From the NCBI GenBank assembly GCA_016165875.1, contig JABBOT010000006.1, positions 620,001 to 684,000 on the forward strand: a stretch of DNA of 64,000 nt, given 5' to 3'. This DNA is from Acanthopleura granulata (Eukaryota; Mollusca; Polyplacophora; Chitonida; Chitonidae). The notes under the pieces were generated by a model, which was given only the letters and a program-made list of their open reading frames with translations, was not told the DNA's origin and did not search any database. The position numbers were made by a program, and so were the translations under genes. Shown piece after piece: positions 45,965 to 58,817 of the stretch (its first letter is position 1; each line of letters begins with the position of its first letter).

Positions 45965-47900
45965 TCCCCTTACCGTGTCGTAGCCGACTCCTCAATTCGC
46001 TAAAGGCCATCTCAGTTCTTCCACATGAGTTATTTCGCTCTCGGTTTCCAGTTGTGTGCAAACATTTGAGACCAGCTGTTTTCCGATGTGTTACGCTTGT
46101 CACCACACAAAACACAATGTCACCGGAACGGCCTATACAGTCACTGCTTTGCCTTGCGTGTGATTTGACGTTCCACTTGCCACACTGAAGCAGCTTCCCT
46201 GGTAGGATTTGTCCAGTCACAACGGGGTATTTTGGCTGACAGCAAACAACGACGAAATAGAAGCTACTGGACAACAAAGACCAGCAGCAAGTAATCCAGG
46301 CACACATGATTCCACGACGACGGTATGTCTTGTACCATTGTCTATTTTCATCTACAGACAGTATGCTGCTTGGAGACAACAGTCACCACCGGAAGGTATT
46401 TGTGGTAGACGTTAGATTTGCAATCAACAAACTCTTACTTCAGGACAAAAGGACACACAAACTACACACAGATCTTCGTTGCTGAGCCGTAGTTTATTCT
46501 GAGAATATTGCATTATGTTTAATTCATGTCTGTTTTACTTTCCAACCAACGTTTATCTGGTACCTAACTTCCTGCAAGACTCAAGCATCAGCTCTACAAA
46601 CATTATTATATGACTGCGGATGCCCCCTCCCCCCCAAATCATTTGCAACTGAATTTAAAGGACTTGTGGACTTGCCGGCTATTTGCATTCAACACGTCAG
46701 GTTTGCCACTGCATTTTCGGTCACTGAGGAAATGTTTCTGTGAACATTTCACGTAGAAAGAATGGCGGTTTGTGAGGCATGTACAACCAAGTGGAAATGG
46801 AAAGTTGTTTTGAGGACAATAGCTTTATCATGATTCAGTCCATCAATGCGCTGGTGGAATATTCTGTGGAAAGCCTAAGTGTATATGTGTCAACCACAAA
46901 GTGTGCAAAGTAGTCAAAACTGGGCTTGGTCTGAGACGACGAATATATGTATCTTGAAAAAGTTTTACAAAAGCCTTTTGGCTCTGCTGCACTGAGGCAA
47001 ATCCGGAAACTAATTCAACCACTTTGGAGTATCTTGCACTGCAAAACAAAATGAGCAGAGGTATGATTAGCACTTGGTTACGCTGAAATCGGTTGACCTT
47101 CATCTCCGCAGTTCTTTTATCACTCAAAGTTTTGTGTCATCGAACATGGTGCCTTGTTCACACGCCATCAACCCTTTCCAAATAGTTAATCAGTGTTTCA
47201 GTTCCCCAATATATTTGAAGCCACTGACATGTCCCTAGTTTACCGCGTTTTGCGTAAAATCCATCGGGAACGACACCGGAAAGTGTGCTTTTTATTTAAG
47301 TACTACAGTAGTAATATAGCAAACATAATTACACACAGGAAACAAGACCTGAAGATGTTGCAGGATAAACTGGCTATCGTCCTAGAAGATCGTTATTGAC
47401 TTGAGGTTTAAAATTTGATTTGTAATCCGAGCCTGTAGGAACTGTATATGTGTCCGTGACATCAGTGACAAGCGATAACTCATTTTGAAATATGCTACAG
47501 CTAAGCATACACTTTTGTAGTTGGCAATAGATGGACAATGTAGTGTTGATAATCGATTTACAGCTTATGGGCTTGAATGATCCATATTGTAATTTCTGCA
47601 AATTTCCACTTTAAAGTACTGGTAGTTTGGAGACTAGCGAATTGCCTGACAGGGCAGGAAAATAAATATATAGCTAACAATGGATAACTCTGCAAGCAAA
47701 AACTCCCTGGGCTGTGAATACATGTCAGGTTTATATACAGGTGTACATTTACATGAAACTCTGATGGTTAGGGAGTATTTATTTTACACCACTTCTGTAC
47801 ACAACCAGAAGAACTCGTATGCCTCAAAACTGTAAGCATTTTGAGCTGTACATTTCATGACGTTTGTCGCAGTCTATGCTGATGTAGGGGTGTTATGCTG
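45965..47900. other. unannotated sequence
   Basis: The 173-codon minus frame 45858-46379 begins in single-copy sequence and runs into the 37-bp array; it has no domain. An acceptor-like 'attttcatctacag' ends near 46359. No gene is supported. Confidence 0.35.
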
Positions 47901-47904
47901 GTGT

Positions 47905-48035
47905 ATGTATTTATTTATTAACTTGATTGGTGTTAGGACTATTTCACTTATACGACAGCGGCTAGCATTATGGTGGGAGGAAACACTGCAGAGCGGGGGG
48001 CCGGGGGAAGGGGATCACGACCATCCGCAGGTTGC
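47905..48035 (-). mobile_element. SINE family A, partial
   Basis: Plus-strand landmarks are 'aacttgattggtgttaggac', 'tatttcacttatacgacagc', 'ggctagcattatggtgggag' and 'gaccatccgcaggttgctgc'. It contains three long G runs near 47995-48013. An (ATGT)n microsatellite follows at about 48060-48080. Confidence 0.85.
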
Positions 48036-48039
48036 TGCA

Positions 48040-48660
48040 TGTATGTGTGCATGCATTTATTTATGTATGTATGTATGTAGACATTCTGCCAGACTAACTG
48101 TCTGTTCCACATCTGCGTTTACCAAAAGCCCCAGCTGGTGATATCTTTATCGGCATGCTGCCAAGTTCCAGCCTCTGTTGACAGGTCTGTCTCTTCGGAA
48201 TCATGTGAGGCTGGTCGTGTGTCAGAGGTCCGCCGGTCTGACAAGGCCTCGCCTATACTTCCAGGTTATCAAGGACCTGAGCCGGCCCAACACGAGCGCC
48301 ATATTACTACCGTTTACTCTCCCAATACGCCGTTGTTAGATTAAACGGAGAAAGTAAGGGTGACGAAAAGAAGAATAATTACGGAAATCGCATTAAATTT
48401 TGTGTACTCTGTTCCAAAGGATACCCCAGCCAAAAATTAAACCGAGAACAAATTCTCTTGTTCAAGATCAGTCCTGACCCTTAATGGAAAGGCCAAGATG
48501 AAATGAGTACATTACTTGAACAGTACGGAGCTAACTGAATGGGAAAGATAATATTAAATGAGTACATTGCTTGACCTGTGAGGAAGTAGGATGCGTCCCT
48601 AACCGATGTTTATTGGGAAAAGGCTTTGCAACATTTATGCCTACATACTAGGAATAGCGC
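48040..48660. other. unannotated sequence
   Basis: Nothing I can support beyond the ATGT microsatellite. Confidence 0.4.
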
Positions 48661-48664
48661 TTTT

Positions 48665-48993
48665 TCCAAAAACACCATGTTTAATAATAATTACATGTTA
48701 TACACGTGTTTATTATGATAAACATGAGACATGTGTATACGTTTAAATATACCACTAAACACTTTTTACATTATTGAAGTATTAGTGTTAAATGAAAATG
48801 CGACATGTTTACCTAGTAAACACTTTAACATATATTGGCAGCTACAAGACATGTTTACTGGGCTCCACTGAAAATATCCACCACATTATTTACCATGTAA
48901 ATAGGTCACTTATTTACTATAATACACACATCTCCTTGAGTTGTTTTCATGAGTGGCGGGCTTATTATATGTAAACCCATATTTTAGAGTGTA
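48665..48993. mobile_element. AT-rich MITE-like element, left end unclear
   Basis: The right end reads ATTTTAGAGTGTA (48981-48993), which resembles the ATTTTACAGTGTA end of the element at 59425. The interior shares 'attgaagtatta' with that element and is full of ACATGTTTA/TAAACATG inverted motifs, including a hairpin between 48669-48683 and 48711-48727. A matching left terminus was not found, so the boundary is uncertain. Confidence 0.45.
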
Positions 48994-48999
48994 AGATAG

Positions 49000-49250
49000 A
49001 TGGTAAACGTTCAGCAGAAAGATAATGCCCGCTGCTTAAAAACATTTCAGGTCAAAGTAGTTCAGTTTGGTACCAAATTCTGTGGAATTTGGCGATTAAA
49101 ACCAACGAAATATGAATGAATTCTATGAATCACAAACAACTAAAGAAGTAAACAAAATTGTAACACAGGTATTCGAAGATATACATCTTAGACGAATGAA
49201 ATAAATGTGTTCAAAATGAAATATATGGCTACAGCCAGCTATTCCATCAT
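49000..49250. other. unannotated spacer
   Basis: Nothing I can support. Confidence 0.35.
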
Positions 49251-49450
49251 TGGGTCATAATTACGTAACCCCGTCTGTATGATCAAATGTCGCGCCAATT
49301 CAGCGCCGCTCATAGCGTAATTTGTCTGTCCTCACTGAATGTCCCGATCAACACTAGCGAGGAATGTTATGGCCCATCGTTTTGTCTGTCTACTGGGAAA
49401 AACTCGATGAATATGCAGTGATTTTTGACTGGCTGATGACACCTAAGGGT
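49250..49450. promoter_or_regulatory. possible regulatory segment
   Basis: 'gggtcataattacgtaaccc' (a near palindrome with a homeodomain core) is followed by 'tgtcgcgccaattcagcgcc' (E2F-like). The segment is richer in CpG than its flanks. It is suggestive only. Confidence 0.25.
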
Positions 49451-50590
49451 TACTAAATTCCCCCAAACCCATGTAAAGATCGAGTCAACAACTGCTGCAC
49501 TGCCTGTCATGTGTGAACGTTTTTATCGATTTGCCAACTATTTGTTCAGCTGAGAATCATCGTTGTTGTGACATGTATCCAAACTGTTCACATGTAAACA
49601 TTTCAGCTACAGGTCTGGACACTGGAATTTTTCTACATTTTACAAGTTAAGCTTACATACCAGCAGCATTATCATGTTTTTTGTTTAAAGGATTTGGCTG
49701 CCTTTAATCAAATGTGACGTCATTGGGTCCGGATGTGGCATTCACTACTGATGAGGGCAATGCTGTTGAAATAAATGTTAAAACACGGCGCAATGAAAGA
49801 AGGAGAGATTGTTTCTAACAGAATTGTTTTCCAGACTGAACTGAATTTATCTAGTTAAGTAATGATACAGACAGGGGTGCAGGTTTCTGCTAATGGCGTC
49901 AGAAACGCAAGCCTTGCTTATAAAAAGCTAACTTAAAAAAAAAGATTGAATGGATGGAAAAGCAGTAACGTATTAGAGAAAAAGTTTTAATGCCAATAGT
50001 GCTCTAGCCTGTGCACATTCATAATTTAGCAGCGCTTTCCCAGACGAATCACCGCTATGACAACGCGGGGAAGACATTTTAGCCTAAAATATCACACGCC
50101 GATAGTCGATGTGCTGAAAGTCCTATTCCGTGCTTTGTGCAAGTTAAAAATTTATCACTTAGTTTGGGAGCTGGATAATTTAGCTGACGTTTCATGGAAA
50201 ATAAAGTTTGCAAAATTGGACATTTCTCGACATTGAGTGATAACATACCCGAGGCTAGAGAGAAACCGCGCTCTCTAAAACCCACTGCTAACAGTTTGGC
50301 CTTCTATACATTGCAAGAAATATTAAATTTCCTTGTGGATTGGTTACAAAGAAAACAAGCGCTGACAGTTGTTTCCCAAGTAATGCAAGAGAATATAATG
50401 GCCCTTGATGCAAATGCGAAAAGAATGGTGATTATTGTTGTTCCTAGCATGGGTTGTACACCAAGGTAGAGCACGTCAATTTAGATATTTTTCAGAATTT
50501 ATCCGTTTGCATGAAAGTAGCGAAGAAACATTTAACTATTCAAGACTTGGTTCTTAACATGTATTTATATATTATTTCGTTCTTGTTTAA
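49450..50590. other. unannotated sequence
   Basis: A 91-codon plus frame with ATG at 50194 is open and mildly coding-like, but its codons are A/T-rich at third positions like the background and no domain is seen. I do not call it. Confidence 0.35.
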
Positions 50591-50745
50591 TGCTGAACCC
50601 AAGAATTTTTCAGTAATACTGCAACGCTCAGTTTTATGGACAGAGAAAACCGGAGAAAACCACTGACAATTGGCAAGCTATTGACAGACATACTGCTGGC
50701 AGACAAGTAGTCCTGGCCGACTATAAGATAGCCATGAACCATTTA
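50590..50745 (-). mobile_element. SINE family B, partial
   Basis: 'tgtttaatgctgaacccaag', 'aatttttcagtaatactgca', 'gagaaaaccggagaaaacca' and 'ggcagacaagtagtcctggc' follow the family B order. Confidence 0.6.
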
Positions 50746-50749
50746 TTGT

Positions 50750-51840
50750 TGTCATGGAGCCATGACCGATGGTATATAATTCAATATACATGTACGCGAA
50801 TGTAAACTCATAGAGTGGAGGTTATTTGGTTGAAAATTATATTCCTGAATTATTACATATAACTGAGAAAAACTCAGGCAATAAACTCAGAAAGCCCACT
50901 TTCCAGCTATGAACTCTCGGAAAATACATTTCGAAAACGCACCGAACACAGGGCTTTGTTAGCAAACCACTGTTCAACATGGCTGAGGTCAGGGGAGTTG
51001 TAAACTGTGCCTTTGCTTAACATGTTTTTATACAAGCCATTTAATATGCCTCCGACATACCACAATTAAAAGAAAAGACATTAGACCAAATGTATGTACG
51101 TATCGATAAAAAAATCCTATTCATATTGAAAGAAAGTCGCATTTTATTTTTGTGTTGTATGATAACCGAGATATCGCACTACCAATTGAAGAAAAACTCC
51201 AAAAAAATCGAACGGTAATTTTAACCAATCAAGGGTGAGATATTTCTACCACTCGAGAAGATATCTGCTTCAGCTGTGACGTCACCCGTACCCAGTTCAC
51301 CATTTTGCCATACAGAAGCGGTGTTAAATCAGCAGTTTTCGTTGTGATTACGGGACAATTGTGATATATTTTAAAGCCATTTTCAACGAGAAAGTTGTAG
51401 TGGAATACGTCTAGGTTTATTCCACAAGGTCTCAACCAGGAGATCACAGTGAGTGGCCTTCTCTTGTAATAATAAAGGGAAAGGTACTTCACACACAAAA
51501 GTGTTTCGCCCCTAATATTGACGAACGTTGGATACAGATAAGGCGAAATCGCGTTTCCGATTTCTCTAAAATGGCGTATTCTATGGCCTTGTAAGCATTC
51601 CGGATTAAAATGATTTATAGAGCTACCAAGCACGTCATATAAAATGCCTATGCCGGTTTAGGTCTGTGTGGACCCCTCTTCTGAAACAACATTGGTTACA
51701 TTTATTGTTGTCTTTTCTTTCAACGAAAAGCAAACTCGTTGGACAACCGACGTGACAGATAAATGTTGAACAGCATTATGGTAATTACATCTATACGGTG
51801 AATATGTAAGTGAGTTATTTTACTTTCGCTATACACACGG
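50750..51840. other. unannotated sequence
   Basis: The minus frame of 134 codons at 51229-51633 has no domain. Nothing else is supported. Confidence 0.35.
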
Positions 51841-52079
51841 GGGCATTGTGGTTAGTGAACATATGTTAAAACACCACAAGGGTATAAAGGTCGGACGCGG
51901 ACTAGCCTATAGCATGCCCCATCGTGGTGAAGAATGCATTTCGGTCGCGAAGACGTGTGGAGAAGCTTGGTGGAATGAATTAACCCCAAGGTTCTTTCAT
52001 CCACGTAATTGGCAAATGGCACTACCAGTTTCCCCCAGGGGCATGTAGACAATTGCCTCTAAACCGAATTACTACGGCA

Positions 52080-52240
52080 AAATGTTCTGGAGACTCGACA
52101 AAACGCCAGCCACGTGTGCCATTCAATGAAGTCCCCATGAGATGTGAAGTCCGCTCCGCTTTTTATGTTCACACACCGTTCCGTGTCAGGTCTTATTTTA
52201 GATTCCACCACAGCCTGACGACTGCATGGCACCAAGATGG
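52080..52240 (+). promoter_or_regulatory. possible promoter with E-box and YY1-like start motif
   Basis: CACGTG at 52111-52116 and CCAAGATGGCGTCC around 52232-52245 stand in a stretch with more G/C than its flanks (about 51.88-52.5 kb). The AAGATGGCG motif is both a YY1 site and a favoured translation start in many first exons. No TATA box was found. Confidence 0.3.
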
Positions 52241-52362
52241 CGTCCGACGTTATGAGCAAACGGGAAAGGGACACAATCGCCTTCACAATCGACTTCATGC
52301 ACAACACTGATTCGGCAAAGAAAAAACACAGCGTTGCCACCGAGGATACGATGCAATACTAA
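52237..52362 (+). CDS. 41-codon ORF starting in an AAGATGGCG context
   Basis: ATG at 52237, stop TAA at 52360-52362. The peptide starts MASDVMSKRERDTIAFTIDF and continues with a Lys-rich stretch (DSAKKKHS). It is polar, with no signal peptide or membrane segment. FTIDFM recalls the start of an eh1 repressor motif (FxIxxIL) but lacks the final residues. A good start context (purine at -3, G at +4) is the main support. It may be a small protein, an upstream ORF or chance. Confidence 0.2.
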   Translation: MASDVMSKRERDTIAFTIDFMHNTDSAKKKHSVATEDTMQY

Positions 52363-52589
52363 AACTAATGACTTTTGCTGGTCAGCCGAAAAGAATTGCA
52401 GCTGTCTGTCGCCATTTCTGTTGGCAGTGCGTCCCCAATGCCGGAATTCCTCAGCTAACTCTGGTATCCAGGGAACACGGCAGACTGTTATAAAATGGCT
52501 GGATGACACATTTGTCCATCCAATTTGTTGTCCCAATATGATGCTGTGGGTTAACACTATTTATCAGAGCAAGATGGTAAGGAATTAAA

Positions 52590-52940
52590 TGGAACCATAA
52601 TGTAAATCTATTATGTTACAAGCTTAAATCACTATGAGAGATTTGACTCAGTTTTGTTTTGAATGAAATGGTCAGCGTCTGAGTCTGTTGATATCGAATA
52701 CAGAATTTCGTGGTCGGCGTGCAAAAAAAAAATTATCACAAAAATGTCCATATCATAACAAAATTTAAATTCACGTGATTTCTCCATATTTGATTTGTAA
52801 TTAATTAAATTAGTTCACAGCAGGTCAATTGTGGTCATCGGTAGCAAATGATGGTTAACCATTTATTAAAAAAAAATAACGGGATTAACTACAATGAAAG
52901 ATTACCGGTATCTTTTTTTATTGTTTGATATACCCAAACA
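52590..52940. other. unannotated AT-rich spacer
   Basis: Nothing I can support. Confidence 0.4.
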
Positions 52941-52944
52941 TGAA

Positions 52945-53025
52945 AGAATGGGTTGTGACTTAACGCCCCATCGGCAATGTTTCAGCCATATCCTGGTGAC
53001 CAAAAAATATGCATGAACCAGAATT
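52945..53025 (-). mobile_element. SINE-like family C fragment
   Basis: 'gggttgtgacttaacgcccc', 'atcggcaatgtttcagccat' and 'atcctggtgacc' match the family C signature at 14205. Confidence 0.45.
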
Positions 53026-53390
53026 TCCTCATACGCGCAATGTAACCTGAAAGTTTTGTGATTCTCCTGCAGTTAGTTTTCAAGACATAAGCAAACCGGG
53101 AGAAAGGACCCACAGAAAAAGCACTTGTTATATACTCCTTTTTTCCAGAGGATGGCGTCAGAAGGATAGGATATAGTAAAAAATCGAAACTGTGAAAATT
53201 TGTCCGAAATAAGACAAGTTTTATCAGGCAGTGAAGAGGTTATATGTAAATGCATCTTGAGAGATCTCCTGCTCCCAACGCCAACTGAGCGTGACTTGAC
53301 CGGTAAAGACGGAACATTGGGCACAAAATGTTGGCCTCACGCGCTCAAATACCACATGACGCATCTGTGCTGTCTGATATTGCACAGGTC

Positions 53391-53438
53391 TAATTAGAAC
53401 GCTGACTAATGGGTTCTTAATTAGTTTCATGTAATTAG
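53391..53438. promoter_or_regulatory. cluster of three TAATTA homeodomain sites
   Basis: TAATTA occurs at 53391-53396, 53418-53423 and 53432-53437, with a TAATGG-type core at 53407 between them: four homeodomain cores in 48 bases. It is a candidate homeobox-factor enhancer. There is no adjacent gene to assign it to. Confidence 0.4.
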
Positions 53439-53550
53439 GAAAAAAGAGCCTGATAGATTTGTTATAGTTATCAGCATGTGGCCGACATTGCTAAATATAC
53501 ATCCTCGCAGAGCTATTAGTTTCTGCAAGAAAGTGCATAGGTTAGCGTAT

Positions 53551-53705
53551 CTAGACATAGAAACATTCGCATGCCAGTTGCCAACCATACTGGATGTTCC
53601 GGATCAATAATTGCAAGACCAATTTCTATAACAACGTTCAACACAAACCAGACAAAAACAACGAAAGTATATGAAGTAAGGAATTGTGAGTCATGCAAAG
53701 AGTAT
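53551..53705 (+). repeat. interspersed repeat family R2
   Basis: 'agaaacattcgcatgccagt', 'gcaagaccaatttctataac', 'aacgttcaacacaaaccaga' and 'aagtatatgaagtaaggaat' follow the order of the copies at 19801 and 41030. Confidence 0.6.
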
Positions 53706-53709
53706 AGTA

Positions 53710-54190
53710 GTCAGCCTTTTTTTCAGAATCTGAGTTTTAGAATAATTTTCTTTAAACGCATGATACCGTCCTTCAATTCATCAGCTGACGATCTGAGGAT
53801 GTTAGATGACCTGTACTAGCACTGAAAGGTCGCATCAATAAAAGGGATAGCATTTCAGGGAGAACATCATTGGGCAACTCGCAAAAATACCCTCCCGCCT
53901 TCGACACAGTAGTTCATAGCTATGTGCTCTTTTGGCTTTCATACTTGTCGGTGTTTGGTGTAATCAAATGCTTAGGTAGTACACAAACACTGCAGCTTTA
54001 CAACAGAAGACAGTGTGTGTGTTTATTTTATTCCTGCATGCAGTTTGTATCTCTTTTCCTAGTCCACTAGAACCTACCATGTGATAAAAGTGATATACAT
54101 GTTTGTGGAATGACTGAATTCAGTTTTTGTCAAGAGCTCTCCTGTACAGAATAAAAACAATTAAATACTGAAACAATCCTTTTTTTTGTC
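53710..54190. other. unannotated sequence
   Basis: Nothing I can support. Confidence 0.4.
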
Positions 54191-54194
54191 AGGA

Positions 54195-54425
54195 AGCCTC
54201 CGCGGCCTAGTGTGTGCTGGGGCAACATAATGACTCAATAGTAAAATGACTGAGTTTACGTCAAGGTCTGGCTAGCTGACTTCCTCTATGGTGGCATTAT
54301 GGAAAGTCTGCCAAGAACCTGCGGATGGTCGTGGGTTTCCCCTGGCCTTTGCCCGGTTTCCTAGCATTATCATGATATCCGCCGTCATATAAATGAAATA
54401 TTCTTAACGTAAAATCCAAATAATT
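54195..54425 (+). mobile_element. SINE family A, near full-length
   Basis: The head 'gcctccgcggcctagtgtgt' is followed by 'gctggggcaacataatgact', 'cgtcaaggtctggctagctg', 'cctgcggatggtcgtgggtt', 'ttgcccggtttcctagcatt', 'atatccgccgtcatataaat' and 'cttaacgtaaaatccaaata'. T-rich runs on both sides may hide the target duplication. Confidence 0.88.
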
Positions 54426-54479
54426 TTTTTTCTCATATTTCAGCTTATGGCTGAAGTGGAATACCGCATTAATTTGAGG

Positions 54480-57190
54480 ACCTGCTTTCCCTTAGTATCG
54501 AGATGAAGTCACCAAACCTATCAGGACATCAGCTGAATTTTGAGAGTGACAGGATGTACAGGTCAAAGAGTGTTAAATCGTGAGAGATCATCAGTGAATA
54601 TTTCATGCAAACGAGCAGAAAGAACACGTATCTGAATATTGGGTGACTGATTAGTGTTATATATGCTCTTGTGGTGTGTTTTAAACGATTAGCCGTGTCA
54701 AAGCAAAAAATGAAATGGTACTCTTGGGGTTAGGAATTCACGCTTAGTGTTTATGTACGTGAATGCCATTCACGGAAAATGTAGCCCTTACGACGACAAC
54801 CAAGTGAGACTTTTCTGATGTATTTAAAAGGATTGTTTAAATCTGCCGATCAAAAGATAATTTTGCTTCAAGGTGACACAATTTCAAACAAGCTGCTAAA
54901 ATATTTGGTAACAACTTGGTATACGAGACGGCTGGAAGGCATGCAAACTTTCTCAATGTTGGGCATATCTTGCCAACCAGCACGTGGGCCACATATGGCC
55001 AGGCAAAACCGTCATATATGGCCAGCTGGTGGGCCATACAATATAAAAATTAAAGCAATGAAATTTAACTCCTTTACTAATTGTTTTTTTTCCAGTAAAA
55101 ATCTCAAAGCATAGCAAGTAGAATTTTTCGTACTTGTTTTCACCGAAAACGATGAAAAAAAAATCCTTCCAATCATCAAAATGAACCACATAATGTTTTA
55201 TTTATTCTAGCTGATATATCATGTGTAGCCAGTTTGAAAATAATTCCAGCTTTTGAAGCTGCTAATGCTGGAAATCATCGGGGGAAACTGAGTGTCGCTT
55301 TAGCTTGAAGGCTTGGCATATCCTAAGCTTGCATTTGGAAAGTGTGAACTTACACTTCTAAGGACGACGATGAAAAAAAAATCATGTTTGTAAGTGTTTA
55401 AGATGGACATATAATATAACATACTTAAGCACATCTGAAAACTAGGGCCACCATTTGAAACGTGTTGACCTAGACTTCGTAAAGGAAATGTGGCCAGGCG
55501 TCTTACCGGCATGGAGGGACAGTGGTAAATATTTTATAAAGACAGACGCATGGCGAACATCACGTTTACAGCTAAAATTATTTATAACTCCACAGGGACG
55601 GAGGGAACTTTGGCCGAATGGTAATTCCCAAATGTCAGTGTTCTTGAATTATTGATAAAGCTCCATAATAGGTGGTCGTCGACCATCGCCAAGGCTGTAT
55701 GGGGAGGCTCAGCAAGTTCGGCCATGGCTTCAATCATTATACCCGTCACAACATTCTGGCAGTCAAAATTTCGTAGCGTGAAAACGAGCTAGGTGTGCTC
55801 GTCAAAATTATGGAATGGGATTAAAATTGTGGCGACTGATTTAAGAACCTAATTGGCCAGACGCAGTCTATACTGCCAATGTCTCAGTTGCCTGTAGATG
55901 TATATCACAATAAGGGAAGGAATAATAAACGTTTGTCTCAAACCAAGATTCTTTCCACTGACTGTGATCAGTGAGTACCGGGAAAGTCAAACTTTTAGGG
56001 TCCTGTAGAGCTTAAGGTGCTAAAATTTTGGCTTTATAGATTTATAGTTTTAAGCTAAAGAGAGATAATGATGTACTTTTCTGACTTGAGGCTAATTTAG
56101 CTCCGAACTCCAGAATCACAGCTCTATCTAATCACTTGACCCATAAACACATATCAAAATTGCCAATGACCAATAGGGGCCACAGCTTGTGTCTGAATCT
56201 ATGCGTCAAGTTCGACATTCATCAATCACTTGTAAACCGTGAAGGGGAGTTCCGAGTCGATTACCCATTGCCACAAAACACCTAAAACACCAGTTCCCAA
56301 AAGAATGTCATTGGGTTACTGTTTTCTTTGTAGTTTTACTACTTTTAACTTACTTTGATTCATGACTAAACAGTTAGTCACTTGCATATAACGGTCAGCG
56401 GGACAATGTCCGAAGACTTAAACTAATCAGAAATCAAATGATTTATTTATTTATTAATATCATACTTAAGAGTCTTTTATAAATTAACATCATACTCTAT
56501 AACGTTTTATCCATTAACATCATACTCAAGAAGGTTTTAGCATAGTGTCCGGAAAAAACCACTATTTTGGCAAGTTACCGAAGAACTTTATGTCACATGG
56601 GTTAAAGGCAAGTGGTTTCCAGCCAGCTTCACTCAAAGGAGTATTATTAAAGCTCGATTGCCAGCATGATCCCGAATTCAAAAAAAAAAAAAGAAAAAAA
56701 AAAGTGTGAGAGACATCTGGAAAAATTCCCGTCCAAGGAAGTCATTAAACACGTGTCTCGGGTGACTTACCAACTGAAACTACGGCGAGGGCATTGGCAA
56801 CTACCCGCGTCAGAAAAAACCCATGAAAATAAAAAAATGAAGCTGTTTTGTTATGTATAATATCCCGAAATCAGACAGCGTTGTTGGGCAAATTATCCAA
56901 CCCAAGGGATAACTGCAATTGGTGTTGTTTTTTCAACAAATATCTTCTCCGCCGTAATAAAGCATTTGCAGTTAGGGAAGTGACGTTTGCTAAAAACTTG
57001 ACTTTTTTAGTTATAGTTATAGTTGAGATTTTAAGAGAAGCAACAATTCCGTCAATGAGCCAAAAATGTGCCTTTATGTCTGTCAATGTTATTAAAGAAA
57101 GAATAGCTACCAATCTGCACATTTTGACATAACCATTGGAATTACCTTTGGAATTAGAGATCAAGTCCGAATTCTTTTCCTACATAAGCA
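54480..57190. other. unannotated AT-rich sequence
   Basis: Long stretch without a supportable gene. Noted are a short repeat of 'ccattaacatcatactcaag'-type phrases at 56450-56535 (three copies, about 33-40 bases apart) and an A-rich run near 56680-56705. Confidence 0.4.
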
Positions 57191-57194
57191 TAAG

Positions 57195-57440
57195 CATATA
57201 TATATTTACTTATTTGCTTATTTTATTGTTTCACGACAAATTCAAGAGTATTAGATTTATGGTGAGGAAAAGGGGCAGAGCTTGGAGAAAACCATCCACA
57301 GGATGCTGGTGGACCTTCCCACATACCGCTGGAGAGGAAGTCAGCGTGAGCCGGACAGGAACGCACCCCACTGGTGCGAGGTTTCTGGGTAAATTTTACT
57401 GCGGTAGCACGCTAACCACTTGGCCGAGGAGGCTCCCTCC
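57195..57440 (-). mobile_element. SINE family A, near full-length, minus orientation
   Basis: Plus-strand order is 'tttacttatttgcttatttt' tail, 'ggtgaggaaaaggggcagag', 'gtggaccttcccacataccg', 'ctggagaggaagtcagcgtg', 'gcacgctaaccacttggccg', 'aggaggctcc'. The last two blocks are the reverse complement of the tRNA-like head. Confidence 0.88.
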
Positions 57441-57444
57441 TAGA

Positions 57445-58815
57445 AATAGGTGGATCAGAAACGGTTTGGGAACTGAGCAATGCGTGGTATAGCCTAACCT
57501 GAAAAGAGAATTTGGTCGAAGTCTATTGCTTACAGAAACATTACCAGTTTGCACAACAGGAGACTCTGAAGGGCTAGACAAAAGTGTCCAAATCGCAGTG
57601 ACACGTGTCATTTCCTGCTGTGACGCTATAGAGCTTGTGTACAACTTAGGTGTTTTATGATCACACAGACACCAAAAAGCGTGACGTAATCCAGGAAAGA
57701 GGAAAAGGTTAGATAGCTTTGGACCGATTTGTTAAAGGCGGGAAGAGATTTTACGAGCTTTAGAGTCAACAAGAGGGATTAACTTTGGAATTAACGAATG
57801 ATCAAGGCTTAACACTACTCCGGCAATGTTGCAAGCGTATAGAGGCGCTGGATTATTTTGGGGCATGGAGATGTAATTTGTTTCAGCCATAGTTATAGAG
57901 CTAATTCTACGCAAGAGTAGTACACTACTGGTGTAAGAGATCAGAAACAAGCAGAGATCCTGATCGGGTAGGGGAACAACCAAATCAAGGACAGGCATGA
58001 TTAACCAATTTAGTTCATTACTAATTTATCCACTCACTAACCTTGCGGGCCTGAGCTCTAACCACACAAATTAACAACAGTCCGTTGCAATTACCAAATG
58101 GTTGATATTCGCCAGCTCTACTAACTTAGCGCCAAGCTATCCGGCCACCAGAGAAAAATGGCTGCTCCCCTTGATCTGTTTTCAAGGAAAGAGCGAATCC
58201 AAGGAAACTTGGAAACGTTGTGTTTGGGAATTTTTACTCCAGCCATCACAGAAGGAACCAAAATGGATTGATTGTTCCTTTGCTTGCTTGGAATTTCACG
58301 GGACTTTCTCTTACCTCTTGGTGTGTTTCTCTATATTTACTACGTATGAATTGATCTTGTGATCATCCATGTGGAACGTCCCTTCATGGTTTACGGGTGG
58401 TACTACTAAAGTTGGACTCGATGCTTGGACTTCCACATTATTATCAGTCGTCCCCAAAGCCAGCATACCAAGTAAGCTGTAGGGATGTATTACACACGTG
58501 GCATACCGAAACGTAAGATGTCAATGTCTCCTGCCCTGTCACATTTAGTTTTGTGTGCTTTAGGCCTGGTGTAGTTCTTAGCAGTATTCCGATCATATCA
58601 CAGTGGTGAGCTCTTGTACAATGGCGTTAGTGCCGACATAAAATTCAGCTTGGCTGAAATGTCTCTGCGCATGTGCGACAGATGGCGACATATTCGCTCA
58701 CAGTCCCCTATCCCTTACACATATTTACAAGCACTCTAATAAACTGGGAGGCGTGTTAGTTGCTACTATTCAAACATTTTCATGAACAGTTAGACTTAAA
58801 CCCTAACCGCCTTAG
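57445..58815. other. unannotated sequence
   Basis: Nothing I can support. Confidence 0.4.
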
Positions 58816-58817
58816 AC

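Noticed and set aside
45858..46379. 173-codon minus-strand frame
   Set aside because: The end falls in the 37-bp tandem repeat and the rest resembles no family.
50194..50469. 91-codon plus-strand frame
   Set aside because: It starts at ATG and is tidy, but its codon use matches the AT-rich background and no family or splice signals support it.
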